From the NCBI RefSeq assembly GCF_000308535.1, contig NZ_BAFW01000098.1, positions 1 to 48,039 of the forward strand: a DNA stretch of 48,039 bases, given 5' to 3'. A program made the translations under genes and the position numbers. The notes below the pieces were generated by a model that saw nothing but the letters and a program-made list of their open reading frames with translations, searched no databases and was not told the origin of the DNA. Within the stretch, counting starts at the first letter, position 1. Every line of letters starts with the position of its first letter. The stretch is from Nocardia cerradoensis NBRC 101014 (GTDB lineage Bacteria; Actinomycetota; Actinomycetes; Mycobacteriales; Mycobacteriaceae). Shown here piece after piece: positions 1-8,444 of this stretch.

Positions 1-1
1 C

Positions 2-232
2 GCTCAGGCGATGAGTGAATTCGGTTTGGAGGCACGGCATCTGCGGGCGTTCAAGCTGGCAGCGGACCGGGAGGCGGCGATGATCGCTCAGATCGCCGCG
101 CCGATAGCCAAGAGTCGCGACGCCGATGCCCGGGCCCGCGCGGAGGAGACGGTACGCGAGTTGGCGGCGTTGTCGCTGACGCTGCATACCAGCTTGGTGA
201 AGACGTCGGTGCGGGCTTCCCTCGGCGGCTGA
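2..232 (+). CDS. ftsR: MerR-family regulator, FtsR-like (C-terminal fragment)
   Basis: The frame is open from the window edge and ends in TGA at 230-232, so only about the last 76 residues are present. The fragment is a helical C-terminal tail (ending in a stretch containing VRELAALSLTLH) and carries no DNA-binding domain. I identify it by its resemblance to the C-terminus of Rv1828/FtsR, a MerR-type regulator tied to cell division, and by position: the next genes are a BFN protein, a second MerR protein and gcvP, as in Rv1829, Rv1830 and Rv1832. The internal ATG at 11 is not a real start. The identity would be secured by the missing upstream sequence. Confidence 0.75.
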   Translation, partial: AQAMSEFGLEARHLRAFKLAADREAAMIAQIAAPIAKSRDADARARAEETVRELAALSLTLHTSLVKTSVRASLGG

Positions 233-311
233 ATTCTTCGCCTAGACTCGGTGATACGGCCTGCCCAGCTGGGCTCGTGCGGGCGGCCGGCGAGTATGGG
301 AGGCCAGTGCG

Positions 312-785
312 ATGAGTGAAATGCGTGTGATCGGCATCCGGGTCGAGCAGCCCCAGAACCAGCCCGTGTTGCTGCTGCGTGAAGAGTCGGGCGACCGTTA
401 TCTGCCCATTTGGATCGGTCAGGCCGAGGCGACCGCCATCGTGCTCGAGCAGGAGGGGGTGACCCCGATCCGGCCCCTGACCCACGACCTGATCAAGATC
501 TTGATCCACGACCTCGGCCACACCTTGAAAGAGGTGCGAATCGTGGATTTGCAGGAGGGAACCTTCTACGCCGACCTCGTCTTCGACAACGACGTGCGGA
601 TCTCCGCACGCCCGTCGGATTCGATAGCTATCGCCTTGCGGGTCGGTTGCCCGATCTACGCGGAGGAACCGGTCCTCGAGGAAGCCGGGCTGGTGATGCC
701 CGACGAACGCGAGGACGAGGTGGAGAAGTTCAAGGAGTTCCTCGAGTCGGTGTCACCGGACGATTTCAAGGCCACCGACAGCTGA
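312..785 (+). CDS. Bifunctional nuclease (BFN, DUF151) family protein
   Basis: A 157-residue protein, the full length of the actinobacterial family (Rv1829-like). The BFN/DUF151 domain fills residues about 5-130, with the characteristic LPIWIGQAEA stretch near residue 31, the segment PLTHDLIKILIHDLG near residue 55 and the RPSDSIAIALR stretch near residue 100. The tail is acidic. The plant founder of the family has RNase/DNase activity; the bacterial role is not established. The start ATG at 312 follows a purine-rich stretch. The gene sits between two MerR regulators, an arrangement conserved in mycobacteria, so it may be part of a growth-linked regulatory cluster (inference). Confidence 0.9.
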   Translation: MSEMRVIGIRVEQPQNQPVLLLREESGDRYLPIWIGQAEATAIVLEQEGVTPIRPLTHDLIKILIHDLGHTLKEVRIVDLQEGTFYADLVFDNDVRISARPSDSIAIALRVGCPIYAEEPVLEEAGLVMPDEREDEVEKFKEFLESVSPDDFKATDS

Positions 786-852
786 GCTGTTCGGACGTCT
801 GGCTTGATCATCGGCCACCGCGCGCGCGGCGGTGAGATGATCTTGGACTGTG

Positions 853-877
853 CTCTATACCTCACGTAGAGGGTGAG
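853..877. promoter_or_regulatory. Overlapping inverted repeats upstream of the second MerR gene
   Basis: CTCTA (853-857) and TAGAG (867-871) form one dyad, and CTCAC (861-865) and GTGAG (873-877) form a second overlapping one, about 115-140 nt before the GTG at 991. A position in the only sizeable gap before a MerR gene fits an autoregulatory site, but the arms are short, so this is a weak candidate. Confidence 0.25.
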
Positions 878-990
878 AAACACGCCGCACGCGGAGTTTG
901 GCTCCATGCCCGTGCTGCCGAGACAATCGACAGAGTAGCCTCGACAGTTAGGCCGTTGTTCTTCTTCGGCGATGCAGTGAGGGAGTAGCA

Positions 991-1581
991 GTGGGAGACC
1001 GACCGCAGCAACCAGCACCCGACCCGCGGCCCACCGCGGTCGTGCAGCCAGGGCTGTTCCCTGACGACACGGTGCCCGACGAGCTGGTCGGTTACCGCGT
1101 TCCCAGCGCATGCCAGGTGGCCGGTATCACCTACCGGCAGCTCGACTACTGGGCCCGCACCGGGCTCGTCGTCCCCTCGATCCGCAGCGCCACCGGTTCC
1201 GGCAGCCAGCGTCTGTACTCCTTCAAGGACATCCTGGTCCTCAAGATCGTGAAGCGGCTGCTCGACGCCGGTATCTCACTGCAGAACATCCGCATCGCCG
1301 TCGATCATCTGCGCAGCCGCGGGGTCGAGGATCTGGCCGGGATCACGCTGTTCTCCGACGGCACCACCGTCTACGAATGTTCCTCGCCGGAAGAGGTCGT
1401 CGATTTACTGCAGGGCGGGCAGGGCGTGTTCGGCATCGCGGTCAGCGGAGCCATGCGCGAGCTGACCGGCGCGATCGCCAACTTCCCGGCCGAACGCGCC
1501 GAAACCCACGAGGCGAGTGACCGGCCCGAGGACGAACTGGCCTACCGCCGCAAGGCCCGCGAGAACCGCAAGACCGGATAA
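991..1581 (+). CDS. MerR-family transcriptional regulator (Rv1830-like)
   Basis: A 196-residue DNA-binding protein. Residues about 35-105 hold the MerR winged helix: the helix-turn-helix with TYRQLDYWARTGL, a wing around SQRLYSFKDI, then the helix LKIVKRLLDAGISLQNIRIAV. The C-terminal half is unlike classical metal-binding MerR proteins and shows no cysteine cluster; it is the effector or dimerisation part of unknown ligand. The GTG at 991 follows GAGGGAG at good spacing, and no earlier start is available. It matches Rv1830 in size, in domain order and in position between the BFN gene and gcvP. The target genes cannot be read from the sequence. Confidence 0.88.
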   Translation: MGDRPQQPAPDPRPTAVVQPGLFPDDTVPDELVGYRVPSACQVAGITYRQLDYWARTGLVVPSIRSATGSGSQRLYSFKDILVLKIVKRLLDAGISLQNIRIAVDHLRSRGVEDLAGITLFSDGTTVYECSSPEEVVDLLQGGQGVFGIAVSGAMRELTGAIANFPAERAETHEASDRPEDELAYRRKARENRKTG

Positions 1582-1682
1582 TCGTCCCGCGCCGGATGTG
1601 ACGGAGCCGACTGGGCGCTGAGCTGGGTCGGCAACATGGCGTTTACCGCGCACCGCTTAGACTGAGGGTGCGTCGCCGCCGT

Positions 1683-1875
1683 GCGGGAGAGTTCCGGGTT
1701 CGTCCCGGACGCCGAAGGAGCAGCACCTCCCCGTCAATCTCTCAGGCATCAGGGACCGTACGGAGTTCGACGCCTCTGGAAAGCGGCGGCCGCACACAAT
1801 GCGGGCCGCCCGCCCATGGGGAAAGGGATCGCGCGCGACCCCGAATCTCTCAGGCGCCACGACAGAGGGGGAGGG
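1683..1875 (+). promoter_or_regulatory. Tandem glycine riboswitch controlling gcvP
   Basis: Two consecutive aptamers with the conserved glycine-riboswitch words. Aptamer 1 (about 1683-1784) has GCGGGAGAGTT, CGCCGAAGGAGCA, CACCTCCCC, AATCTCTCAGGCA, GGGACCG and closes with CTCTGGAAAGC. Aptamer 2 (about 1785-1875) has the second AATCTCTCAGGC and closes with GACAGAGGGGGAG. The element ends about 30 nt before the GTG of gcvP. Known members of this class sense glycine and switch on the glycine cleavage system. There is no obvious terminator hairpin between aptamer 2 and the gene, so control may be on translation (inference). Confidence 0.95.
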
Positions 1876-1905
1876 CCGACGACCCGCCCGAGCCTTGGAG
1901 CTGCC

Positions 1906-4719
1906 GTGACCCGTAGTTTCGCCGACCGCCACATCGGACCCGACACCAACGAACTCGATCGGATCCTCGACACCGTCGGCGTCGGGTCGATGGACGAACT
2001 CGCCGCACGTGCCGTTCCCGCGAGCATTCTGGATGCCGTCGGCGAGACCGGGCTGGACGTCCTACCGCCCGCGGTCTCCGAACACGACGCTCTGACCGAG
2101 CTTGCGGCGCTGGCACATTCGAACACCGTCGCCACGTCGATGATCGGCCTCGGTTACTACGACACCCTGACCCCGCCGGTGCTGGTCCGCAACCTGCTGG
2201 AAAACCCTGCCTGGTACACCGCCTACACGCCGTATCAGCCCGAGATCAGCCAGGGCCGGCTCGAGGCACTGCTGAACTTCCAGACCATGGTCTCCGATCT
2301 GACCGGGATGGAGGTGGCCAACGCCTCCATGCTGGACGAGGCGACCGCCGCCGCCGAGGCGATGACGCTGCTGCAGCGCGCCAACCGCAAGAGCACCTCC
2401 CAGCGACTGCTCGTCGACACCGACCTGTTCCCGCAGACCCGCACCGTGCTGACCACCCGGGCCGAACCGCTCGGCATCACGCTGGTCGAGGCGGATCTGA
2501 GTTCCGGCGAGCTGCCCGAGGGCGACTTCTTCGGCGTCGTGCTGCAGACGCCGGGCGCCTCCGGGCGCATCGCGGACCCGGCCGCCGTGATCGCCGCGGC
2601 GCACGATCGGGGTGCGCTGGTCGCGGTCGGCGCCGATCTGCTGGCGCTGACGCTGATCACCCCGCCCGGGGACCTGGGCGCCGACGTCTGCTTCGGAACC
2701 ACGCAGCGATTCGGTGTCCCACTCGGCTTCGGCGGTCCGCACGCCGGCTACCTCGCGGTGCGCACAGCGCATGCGCGGCAACTGCCCGGCCGCCTGGTCG
2801 GTGTCTCGGTGGACGCCGACGGCGACCGCGCCTACCGGCTGGCCCTGCAGACTCGCGAACAGCACATTCGCCGTGAGAAGGCGACCTCGAACATCTGCAC
2901 CGCACAGGTGCTGCTGGCGATAGTGGCCGCGATGTACGCCTCCTATCACGGCGCCGACGGGCTGCGCGCGATCGCGCGGCGGGTGCACGGTCATGCCGAG
3001 CGGCTCGCCGGCGGACTCGGCGACGCAGTCGTGCACGAACGCTTCTTCGACACCGTGCTGGTGTCGGTGCCCGGCGGCGCCGAGGCCGTGGTCGCCAAGG
3101 CGAAGGGACGCGGAATCAATCTGCGCCTGGTCGACGCCGATCACGTCTCGGTGGCCTGCGACGAGGCGACCACCGAGGCCCAGGTGGCGATCGTGCTGGA
3201 GTGCTTCGGCGCCGACGGGATGCCGGAGACGGCCGCGCTGCCCTCGATCGAGACCCGGACCTCGGCCTATCTGACCCATCCGGCGTTCACCCGTTATCAC
3301 ACCGAAACCGCGATGTTGCGGTATCTGCGGCAGCTGTCGGACAAGGATATCGCCTTGGACCGCAGCATGATTCCGCTCGGTTCGTGCACCATGAAGCTCA
3401 ACGCCACCGCGGAGATGGAGCCCATCACCTGGCCCGGTTTCGCGCGGCTGCATCCGTACGCGCCGGTGGAGGACACGCCCGGCATGCTGCGCGTGATCGA
3501 GGATCTGGAGCACTGGCTGGCCGCGGTGACCGGTTACGACCGGGTGAGTCTGCAGCCCAATGCCGGCAGCCAGGGTGAGTACGCGGGATTGCTCGCGATC
3601 CGCCGTTATCACCTCGACCGTGGCGACACCCACCGCGACACCTGCCTGATCCCCTCCAGCGCGCACGGCACCAACGCCGCCTCGGCGGCCATGGCCGGCC
3701 TGCGGGTGGAGGTCGTGAAATGCCGGGACAATGGTGATGTCGATCTGGACGATCTGCGAGCCAAGATCGCCGATCACGCCGACCGGCTGGCCTGCATCAT
3801 GATCACCTATCCCTCCACCCACGGTGTCTACGAGCACGAGGTGGCCGAGTTGTGCGCGCTCGTGCACGATGCGGGCGGGCAGGTGTACGTCGATGGGGCG
3901 AATCTGAATGCCCTTGTGGGACTTGCCCGTCCGGGACGCTTCGGCGGTGACGTCTCGCACCTGAACCTGCACAAGACCTTCTGCATTCCGCACGGCGGCG
4001 GCGGTCCCGGTGTCGGTCCGGTCGCGGTGCGCGATCATCTGGCGCCGTACCTGCCGGGCGATCCGCTGCAGCCGGATTCGCACGCGGTGTCCGCGGCGCG
4101 GTACGGGTCGGCCTCGATCCTCCCGATCACGTGGGCCTACATTCGGATGATGGGCGCCGACGGCCTGCGCCGGGCCACCCTGACCGCGATCGCCTCGGCC
4201 AATTACCTTGCGCGACGGCTGGATCCGCACTTCCCGGTGCTCTACACCGGCGAGAACGGCATGGTCGCCCACGAGTGCATCCTGGATCTGCGCGAGATCA
4301 CCAAGCGCACCGGCGTGACCGTCGACGATGTGGCGAAACGCTTGGCCGACTACGGATTCCACGCCCCGACCATGAGCTTCCCGGTCGCCGGCACGCTGAT
4401 GGTCGAGCCCACCGAGAGCGAAAACCTCGAGGAGCTCGACGCTTTCGCCGACGCGATGATCGCGATCAAGGGCGAGATCGACGAGGTTGCCGCCGGAACC
4501 TGGCCGGTCGAGCAGAGCCCGCTGCGCGGCGCCCCGCACACCGCCGCCGCCCTCGTCGGCGACTGGAACTACCCGTACAGCCGGGAAACCGCCGTCTACC
4601 CGCTGGGTGTGCACTCCGGGCGGGCCAAGGTGTGGCCCGCGGTCCGGCGCATCGACGGAGCCTTCGGTGACCGCAATCTGGTGTGCTCGTGCCCGCCGCT
4701 CGAGGCGTACACCGACTGA
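1906..4719 (+). CDS. gcvP: Glycine dehydrogenase (decarboxylating), P-protein
   Basis: A 937-residue PLP enzyme of the glycine cleavage system that decarboxylates glycine and passes the aminomethyl group to the lipoyl H-protein (GcvH). It is the single-chain form with homologous N- and C-terminal halves, and its size matches mycobacterial GcvB (941 residues). The N-half begins [12 protein letters not shown]; the C-half carries the PLP-lysine motif [17 protein letters not shown]. The frame stays open back to 1681, but that part is the riboswitch, so the GTG at 1906 is chosen: it follows CTTGGAG and gives the standard N-terminus. Expression should respond to glycine through the upstream riboswitch. 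The other gcv genes are not in the window. Confidence 0.96.
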   Translation: MTRSFADRHIGPDTNELDRILDTVGVGSMDELAARAVPASILDAVGETGLDVLPPAVSEHDALTELAALAHSNTVATSMIGLGYYDTLTPPVLVRNLLENPAWYTAYTPYQPEISQGRLEALLNFQTMVSDLTGMEVANASMLDEATAAAEAMTLLQRANRKSTSQRLLVDTDLFPQTRTVLTTRAEPLGITLVEADLSSGELPEGDFFGVVLQTPGASGRIADPAAVIAAAHDRGALVAVGADLLALTLITPPGDLGADVCFGTTQRFGVPLGFGGPHAGYLAVRTAHARQLPGRLVGVSVDADGDRAYRLALQTREQHIRREKATSNICTAQVLLAIVAAMYASYHGADGLRAIARRVHGHAERLAGGLGDAVVHERFFDTVLVSVPGGAEAVVAKAKGRGINLRLVDADHVSVACDEATTEAQVAIVLECFGADGMPETAALPSIETRTSAYLTHPAFTRYHTETAMLRYLRQLSDKDIALDRSMIPLGSCTMKLNATAEMEPITWPGFARLHPYAPVEDTPGMLRVIEDLEHWLAAVTGYDRVSLQPNAGSQGEYAGLLAIRRYHLDRGDTHRDTCLIPSSAHGTNAASAAMAGLRVEVVKCRDNGDVDLDDLRAKIADHADRLACIMITYPSTHGVYEHEVAELCALVHDAGGQVYVDGANLNALVGLARPGRFGGDVSHLNLHKTFCIPHGGGGPGVGPVAVRDHLAPYLPGDPLQPDSHAVSAARYGSASILPITWAYIRMMGADGLRRATLTAIASANYLARRLDPHFPVLYTGENGMVAHECILDLREITKRTGVTVDDVAKRLADYGFHAPTMSFPVAGTLMVEPTESENLEELDAFADAMIAIKGEIDEVAAGTWPVEQSPLRGAPHTAAALVGDWNYPYSRETAVYPLGVHSGRAKVWPAVRRIDGAFGDRNLVCSCPPLEAYTD

Positions 4720-4720
4720 G

Positions 4721-4742
4721 GACCGGCCGCGCGCGGGCGGTC
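4721..4742. terminator. Hairpin between convergent gcvP and hxlR-type gene
   Basis: GACCGGCCGCG followed directly by CGCGGGCGGTC gives a near-perfect inverted repeat (one mismatch) that starts just after the gcvP stop and reaches into the last codon of the opposing gene. There is no U-tract, but the position suits a two-way terminator. Confidence 0.5.
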
Positions 4743-5268
4743 ACTCTCCGGCGGCGACCGCCTGCGCGTAGGCCTCGGCGAGGCGTTGGGTGGCGCTCGG
4801 CCGGCCGGTGTCCGGGCGTGCGATGCCGAGATGGCGTTCGCGCAGTTCGTCCATGAATTCCGCCCACAGCTGCGGGCCGCCCGCCTCGAGCAGTTCGGCG
4901 CGGACCCGCAATTCGTGGGTTGTCGGACGGTGTCGCAGCCCCCAGGAGCCCAGGGCGACCAGTACGGGAACGAGCTGGATGGCGGGTTCGGTGAGGCTGT
5001 AGGTGGCGCGCTGGCCGCGGCGGACCTCGTCGCGGGTCAGCAGTCCGGCGTCGACGAGGTTTTTGAGCCGGTCGGCGAGGATGTTGGAGGCGATGCCCTC
5101 TTCCGACTGTGCTTGCAGCTGCCGGAAATGGCGGCGGTCGCCGAACATGATGTCGCGCAGGACCAGCATCGTCCAGCGATCGCCGACCACCTCGATGGCG
5201 GCGTTGATCGGGCAACCCGACCGCTGTTCCGCCGGCAGCCGTTCCCCCGACCGCTGTTCCTCCGACAC
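4741..5268 (-). CDS. HxlR-family transcriptional regulator
   Basis: A protein of about 175 residues with the HxlR winged-helix domain in its first two thirds: the CPINAAIEVVGDRWTMLVLRD opening (cysteine, GDRW), then RHFRQLQ, ILADRLKNLVDAGLL and a YSLTEPA wing. The GTG at 5268 is preferred over the ATG at 5295 because a strong GAAGGAGG lies immediately upstream of it; the ATG option adds nine residues and has no ribosome site. The N-terminus repeats EQRSG twice. A long dyad at 5299-5333 lies just upstream and is the likely autoregulatory operator. There is no divergent partner gene, so the regulated function is unknown. Confidence 0.88.
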   Translation of the reverse strand: MSEEQRSGERLPAEQRSGCPINAAIEVVGDRWTMLVLRDIMFGDRRHFRQLQAQSEEGIASNILADRLKNLVDAGLLTRDEVRRGQRATYSLTEPAIQLVPVLVALGSWGLRHRPTTHELRVRAELLEAGGPQLWAEFMDELRERHLGIARPDTGRPSATQRLAEAYAQAVAAGE

Positions 5269-5298
5269 CGCACCTCCTTCGTCAACTGCTTGCATCCT

Positions 5299-5333
5299 AC
5301 TAGCACTAGCGGCTGTCGCCCCACAGTGCTAGT
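5299..5333. promoter_or_regulatory. Candidate operator dyad upstream of HxlR gene
   Basis: ACTAGCACT (5299-5307) and AGTGCTAGT (5325-5333) are a perfect 9-bp inverted repeat separated by 17 bp, about 30 nt upstream of the HxlR start. HxlR proteins are dimers and commonly repress their own promoters, so this is the natural candidate site. Confidence 0.6.
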
Positions 5334-5362
5334 GAATGGCAAGCACTCGAGGTGCTGGAGCG

Positions 5363-7036
5363 CTACGGCGTGGTCAGCGCGTGGTTGACGGCGGTGCCGA
5401 AGGTCATGTCGTCGGAGGTGCTGACCTTGGTGTAGGTGCCGCCGGTCTTCTGGGCCAGATTCTGCAGGGTCTGCGCGCCCTGGCCGCCGATGACGATCAC
5501 ATCCACCCGCACCGGATGCGCGGTGTCGGTGGCGGCGGTGATATCGGCGATCAGCTGATCCCCGGTCACCGAGGACTTGTCGTTGGGGCCGCCGGTGATG
5601 AGCAGAACCGAGTTCGTCTTACCCGAGGAGTAGTTCTTCACCGCGCTGCGATAGGCGGCCTCGAGCGAGGGGTAGGTGCGGTCGGTACTCGAACCGGCGA
5701 GCGTGACATTGCCCAGGGCCGTGGACAATTCGCTGCGATGCTGCGGGGTGAGAGCCTGGGTGGGCGCGACCATGCGATAGGGATTGCCGTCGGTCAATTG
5801 GTTGGCGTAGATCCAGGCGCCGGCGCCGAAATCCGGCGGCATGGTGTCCAGGGTCGACTGCACCGCGGCGAGCGCGTTGTTCAATCGCGACATCGAACCG
5901 TCGTTGGCGGCCATCGACGCCGAGGTGTCGATGAGAATCGTGGCCTGCACGCCCAGCACCGGATGGGCGAGGACCGACTGCACGCGGTCGAGAACCGATT
6001 TCGCCGGCACCGCGACGGGTGTGGCGGCCGCGGCGCCGAAACCGTTGTCGGTGAACAGCTTCTGTTGGTCGGGGGCGCGCAGGAAGTCGGCGAATACGCC
6101 GGCGACGAGGTTCTGGGTCTTGTCCACCCAGCTTCCGGTGAGCATCGCCGCGGGGTGATCGGCGACCGGCGCGGCGCCGGTCGGATGGAACAGTGCGACA
6201 TTCGGCCGAGTCTTGGCTTGCTGCTCGGTAACTGCTACGGCGTGGATGGGGGAGTTGGGGCCCTGTGCGGAATCGGCGACCGCGGCCAGCGCGGAGGCGG
6301 TGTCGCCGGATTCCGGTGCGTCGGCGGCCAATCCGGAGATGGCGGCGACGACCTGACCCGACGCGGCGGCCTCATCGGTCAGCGGATCGGAGCCGGAGAC
6401 GGCCGACCCGACCGCCACCGCGGCGGCCAGCGAATCGTCACCCGGGGGCATCGCCATCCGCAGCGGTCCCCAGCTGCCGAGGCCGATATCGCCGAGCGAT
6501 CCGCGCTGCAGACGCGCCAGATCCGACCAGCTGAGGTTGGCCTTCTCCATCGCCTGGGCCAGCGGGCCGGGGGCGGCCACCGCGATCGGGCTGACGGCGA
6601 TCGATGCCGGCGTGCCCTGGACCAGTCCCGGCACCCGCATCTGCTCGACCGCGCGCGAAGAACTCGGAATCCAGAGACCGGGTTGCGGGCCCAGCTTGGC
6701 GTCCCAGTTCGGTGCGGTGAGCCCGGTCACCATCGCGGCGCTGGTGCGTTCGGTGACCGAGACCTTCGCGCAGTGGTCGCGCACCTGGGGGTGCGTGGCG
6801 TTGTAGCGGTCGGCGGCGGCGCGCACCGGAGCGGCGATATCGGGATCGACGGTGACGGCGAGGGTGACCGGACCCTCGATGCACTGACCGGCGGCGCTGC
6901 GGTTCTCCGATGCCGAGCGATTGCTGAGCCAGAACCAACCGGCGACCGCCGCGATCAGCAGCAGGACCGCCACCACGGTGATAACCAAACCTTTGCTGAC
7001 GCCCCGTGATCCGTCCGCGCTGCGATGTGTGCCCAC
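5363..7036 (-). CDS. Membrane-anchored substrate-binding and VWA domain protein (Rv1836c-like)
   Basis: A protein of about 557 residues. Residues 1-12 are cytoplasmic (VGTHRSADGSRG), 13-37 form one membrane helix, about 45-350 resemble an extracytoplasmic solute-binding fold (PVTLAVTVDPDI start, two cysteines spaced 38 apart), and about 360-550 form a von Willebrand A domain with the MIDAS motif DTSAS at residue 370. The GTG at 7036 is chosen because mycobacterial relatives begin MGRHS; a GTG at 7057 and a start at 7126 are also in frame. The gene lies between gcvP and glcB, as does Rv1836c. The role is unknown; VWA domains usually bind partner proteins through a metal ion, so an extracytoplasmic assembly role is inferred. 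Confidence 0.85.
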   Translation of the reverse strand: MGTHRSADGSRGVSKGLVITVVAVLLLIAAVAGWFWLSNRSASENRSAAGQCIEGPVTLAVTVDPDIAAPVRAAADRYNATHPQVRDHCAKVSVTERTSAAMVTGLTAPNWDAKLGPQPGLWIPSSSRAVEQMRVPGLVQGTPASIAVSPIAVAAPGPLAQAMEKANLSWSDLARLQRGSLGDIGLGSWGPLRMAMPPGDDSLAAAVAVGSAVSGSDPLTDEAAASGQVVAAISGLAADAPESGDTASALAAVADSAQGPNSPIHAVAVTEQQAKTRPNVALFHPTGAAPVADHPAAMLTGSWVDKTQNLVAGVFADFLRAPDQQKLFTDNGFGAAAATPVAVPAKSVLDRVQSVLAHPVLGVQATILIDTSASMAANDGSMSRLNNALAAVQSTLDTMPPDFGAGAWIYANQLTDGNPYRMVAPTQALTPQHRSELSTALGNVTLAGSSTDRTYPSLEAAYRSAVKNYSSGKTNSVLLITGGPNDKSSVTGDQLIADITAATDTAHPVRVDVIVIGGQGAQTLQNLAQKTGGTYTKVSTSDDMTFGTAVNHALTTP

Positions 7037-7142
7037 GATTTTCCAGTGTATGGTCACGCGAAAACCGGCGCTCGACCAGGATCGGTCGGGCGCCGGCTCG
7101 CGGATCGGGCGAGTGGCGTGGGCCACTCGCGCGGTGTCGGTG

Positions 7143-7403
7143 TCAGTCGCGGATCAGCTTGCCGCGGTCGAATTCGTGACCGCCCCACACGCCGGACTGG
7201 CCGGTGGTGGCCGCGAATTCCGCGCACTGGCGGCGAATCGGGCAGCCGGCGCAGATTCCGCGCGCGTAGTCGAAGTCCTGCGACGGGTACGGGAACCACG
7301 CATCGTGGTTCGGGTCACCCTTGCAGGCTGCCTGCTCCCAGCTCTGCGTATCCGAGACCGGGAGCAGATCCACCAGTGTGAGTGCCGGAGTCGTAGTTGT
7401 CAT
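7143..7403 (-). CDS. WhiB-family iron-sulfur transcription factor
   Basis: An 86-residue Wbl protein. It has the four cluster cysteines in the order C...C-x2-C-x5-C (AACKGDP near residue 26, then CAGCPIRRQC) and the GVWGG turn near residue 72. Wbl proteins carry a [4Fe-4S] cluster that senses redox state or NO and usually act with the principal sigma factor. The C-terminal tail after GVWGG is short (HEFDRGKLIRD) and lacks a long basic DNA-binding extension. The ATG at 7403 follows AAAGGAGGG. I cannot say which Wbl subclass it is. The HNH gene ends 34 bp upstream in the same direction. Confidence 0.93.
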   Translation of the reverse strand: MTTTTPALTLVDLLPVSDTQSWEQAACKGDPNHDAWFPYPSQDFDYARGICAGCPIRRQCAEFAATTGQSGVWGGHEFDRGKLIRD

Positions 7404-7437
7404 ATCGGATCCCTCCTTTCTCGGGATTCGGGGGTGT

Positions 7438-8034
7438 TCACTGTGCGGCTGTTCGCTGTGCGCCGGTGGCTGTTCGTTGTGCGCCGCCGGCGATGAGGTC
7501 CTTCCAGATCCGTCGCTGCCGGCGCTGCATGTCGGTGGGCGCCTTGGGTTCCCACAGCAACCGCATCCCGGCCTCGTCCGGGGTGCGATCGGCCTTGCGG
7601 GTGTTGCACGGTCCGCACGCCGCGATCAGGTTGTTCCACGTGTTGGGCCCGCCCCGGCTGCGCGGGCGGATGTGGTCGACGGTGCGTGCCCAGCCGGCGC
7701 AGTATCCGCACCGGTGGTCGTCGCGCCGCAGGACGCCCGCGAGGGTGGCGCGGCTCTCGTCGTGCTCGAGCACGCTGTGCTCGAGATAGACGTAGCGCAG
7801 CAGCCGAATCGTCTGCGGCAGAGCGATTTCCAGATGCTTGGAACGAATCGGGAAATGAGGTTGCCGCTCGGCCACGGTCTCGGCGGTCCCGCTGATCACC
7901 AGCACCACCGCGCGGTCGGCGCCGATGTCGGTCAGCGCCTCGTAGGATGCGTTGAGGACCAGCACCTGGGCGTGTATCCAATTGTCGGGAGTGAGGGGTC
8001 TTTCGGCGTGACGAGACAGCATGGGAGTCACCAT
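7438..8034 (-). CDS. HNH endonuclease domain protein
   Basis: A 198-residue protein. An N-terminal part of about 100 residues (VLVLNASYEALTDI, HLEIALPQTIRLLRYV) precedes an HNH/ββα-metal domain: two CxxC knuckles (CGYC, CGPC) flanking TVDHIRPRSRGGPNTWNNLIAAC. This is the widespread actinobacterial small HNH protein whose role is unknown; no restriction methylase or phage terminase is nearby. The C-terminus ends in a two-fold seven-residue repeat (GAQRTAT, GAQRTAA), matching 21-bp DNA repeats. The start at 8034 has no clear ribosome site; the ATG encoding MLSRH is an alternative. Confidence 0.85.
   Translation of the reverse strand: MVTPMLSRHAERPLTPDNWIHAQVLVLNASYEALTDIGADRAVVLVISGTAETVAERQPHFPIRSKHLEIALPQTIRLLRYVYLEHSVLEHDESRATLAGVLRRDDHRCGYCAGWARTVDHIRPRSRGGPNTWNNLIAACGPCNTRKADRTPDEAGMRLLWEPKAPTDMQRRQRRIWKDLIAGGAQRTATGAQRTAAQ
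7449..7490. repeat. Two 21-bp direct repeats at the 3' end of the HNH gene
   Basis: Units 7449-7469 and 7470-7490 match at 18 of 21 positions (both begin CTGTTCG) and stay in frame, each encoding one GAQRTAx unit. A further partial copy (CTGTGCGG) lies at 7441-7448 near the stop. This looks like a recent slippage expansion of a coding tail. Confidence 0.7.
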
Positions 8035-8074
8035 GTTTCGTGAAAGGCGGAACGAGAAGGAAGGCGGGAGCCGG

Positions 8075-8206
8075 TCAGGCGTGCCGGAAGAGGGGGCCGG
8101 ATTCCCGGTCGGCGCGCCGCAGCATGTGCTGCGACCGCTCGACGCCGGTCGAAAGTCGCTGCCCGGCAGGACTGTTCATCTCGTCGCGCGAACTCTTCGG
8201 ATACAT
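8075..8206 (-). CDS. Small hypothetical protein (43 aa)
   Basis: An ORF beginning MYPKSSRDEMNSP that ends about 40 nt before the HNH gene on the same strand. Its ATG at 8206 has a very strong ribosome site (AAGGAGGAGG, about 7 nt upstream), much better than that of the downstream HNH gene. The product is short, charged and soluble, with no membrane segment or recognisable domain. It could be a true small protein, or a leader peptide whose translation is coupled to the HNH gene. No family is recognised. The 238 bases further upstream (8207-8444) hold no other gene that I can support. Confidence 0.45.
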   Translation of the reverse strand: MYPKSSRDEMNSPAGQRLSTGVERSQHMLRRADRESGPLFRHA

Positions 8207-8444
8207 CGGCCGCCTCCTCCTTCCCGTTACTCGTCGAGTGGTCCCGCCGCGCCGGCGGGACCGGTTGATCATCGTTGTCATGGTGACACAGCGTTACCGC
8301 CGTTGTCGGGTCATTTTTTCGCCGCCGCCGCCGATCCGAGCGGCGCGTCAACCCCCTGGTGCGGTGATTACAGCACCGGCGGTATGCGAACTATTCCCGG
8401 CCGCGCGCACGGCGAGTGTGCGCTCAGCCACGTCGGCGACCGAA

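Noticed and set aside
1681..1905. Extended N-terminus of gcvP
   Set aside because: The stretch is the glycine riboswitch; the protein family starts at 1906.
2062..4614. 850-codon open frame antisense to gcvP
   Set aside because: No family resemblance and no membrane or domain pattern; it is a high-GC shadow of gcvP.
5336..7009. Long open frame antisense to the VWA protein
   Set aside because: Gly/Arg/His-rich shadow without ribosome site or known domain.
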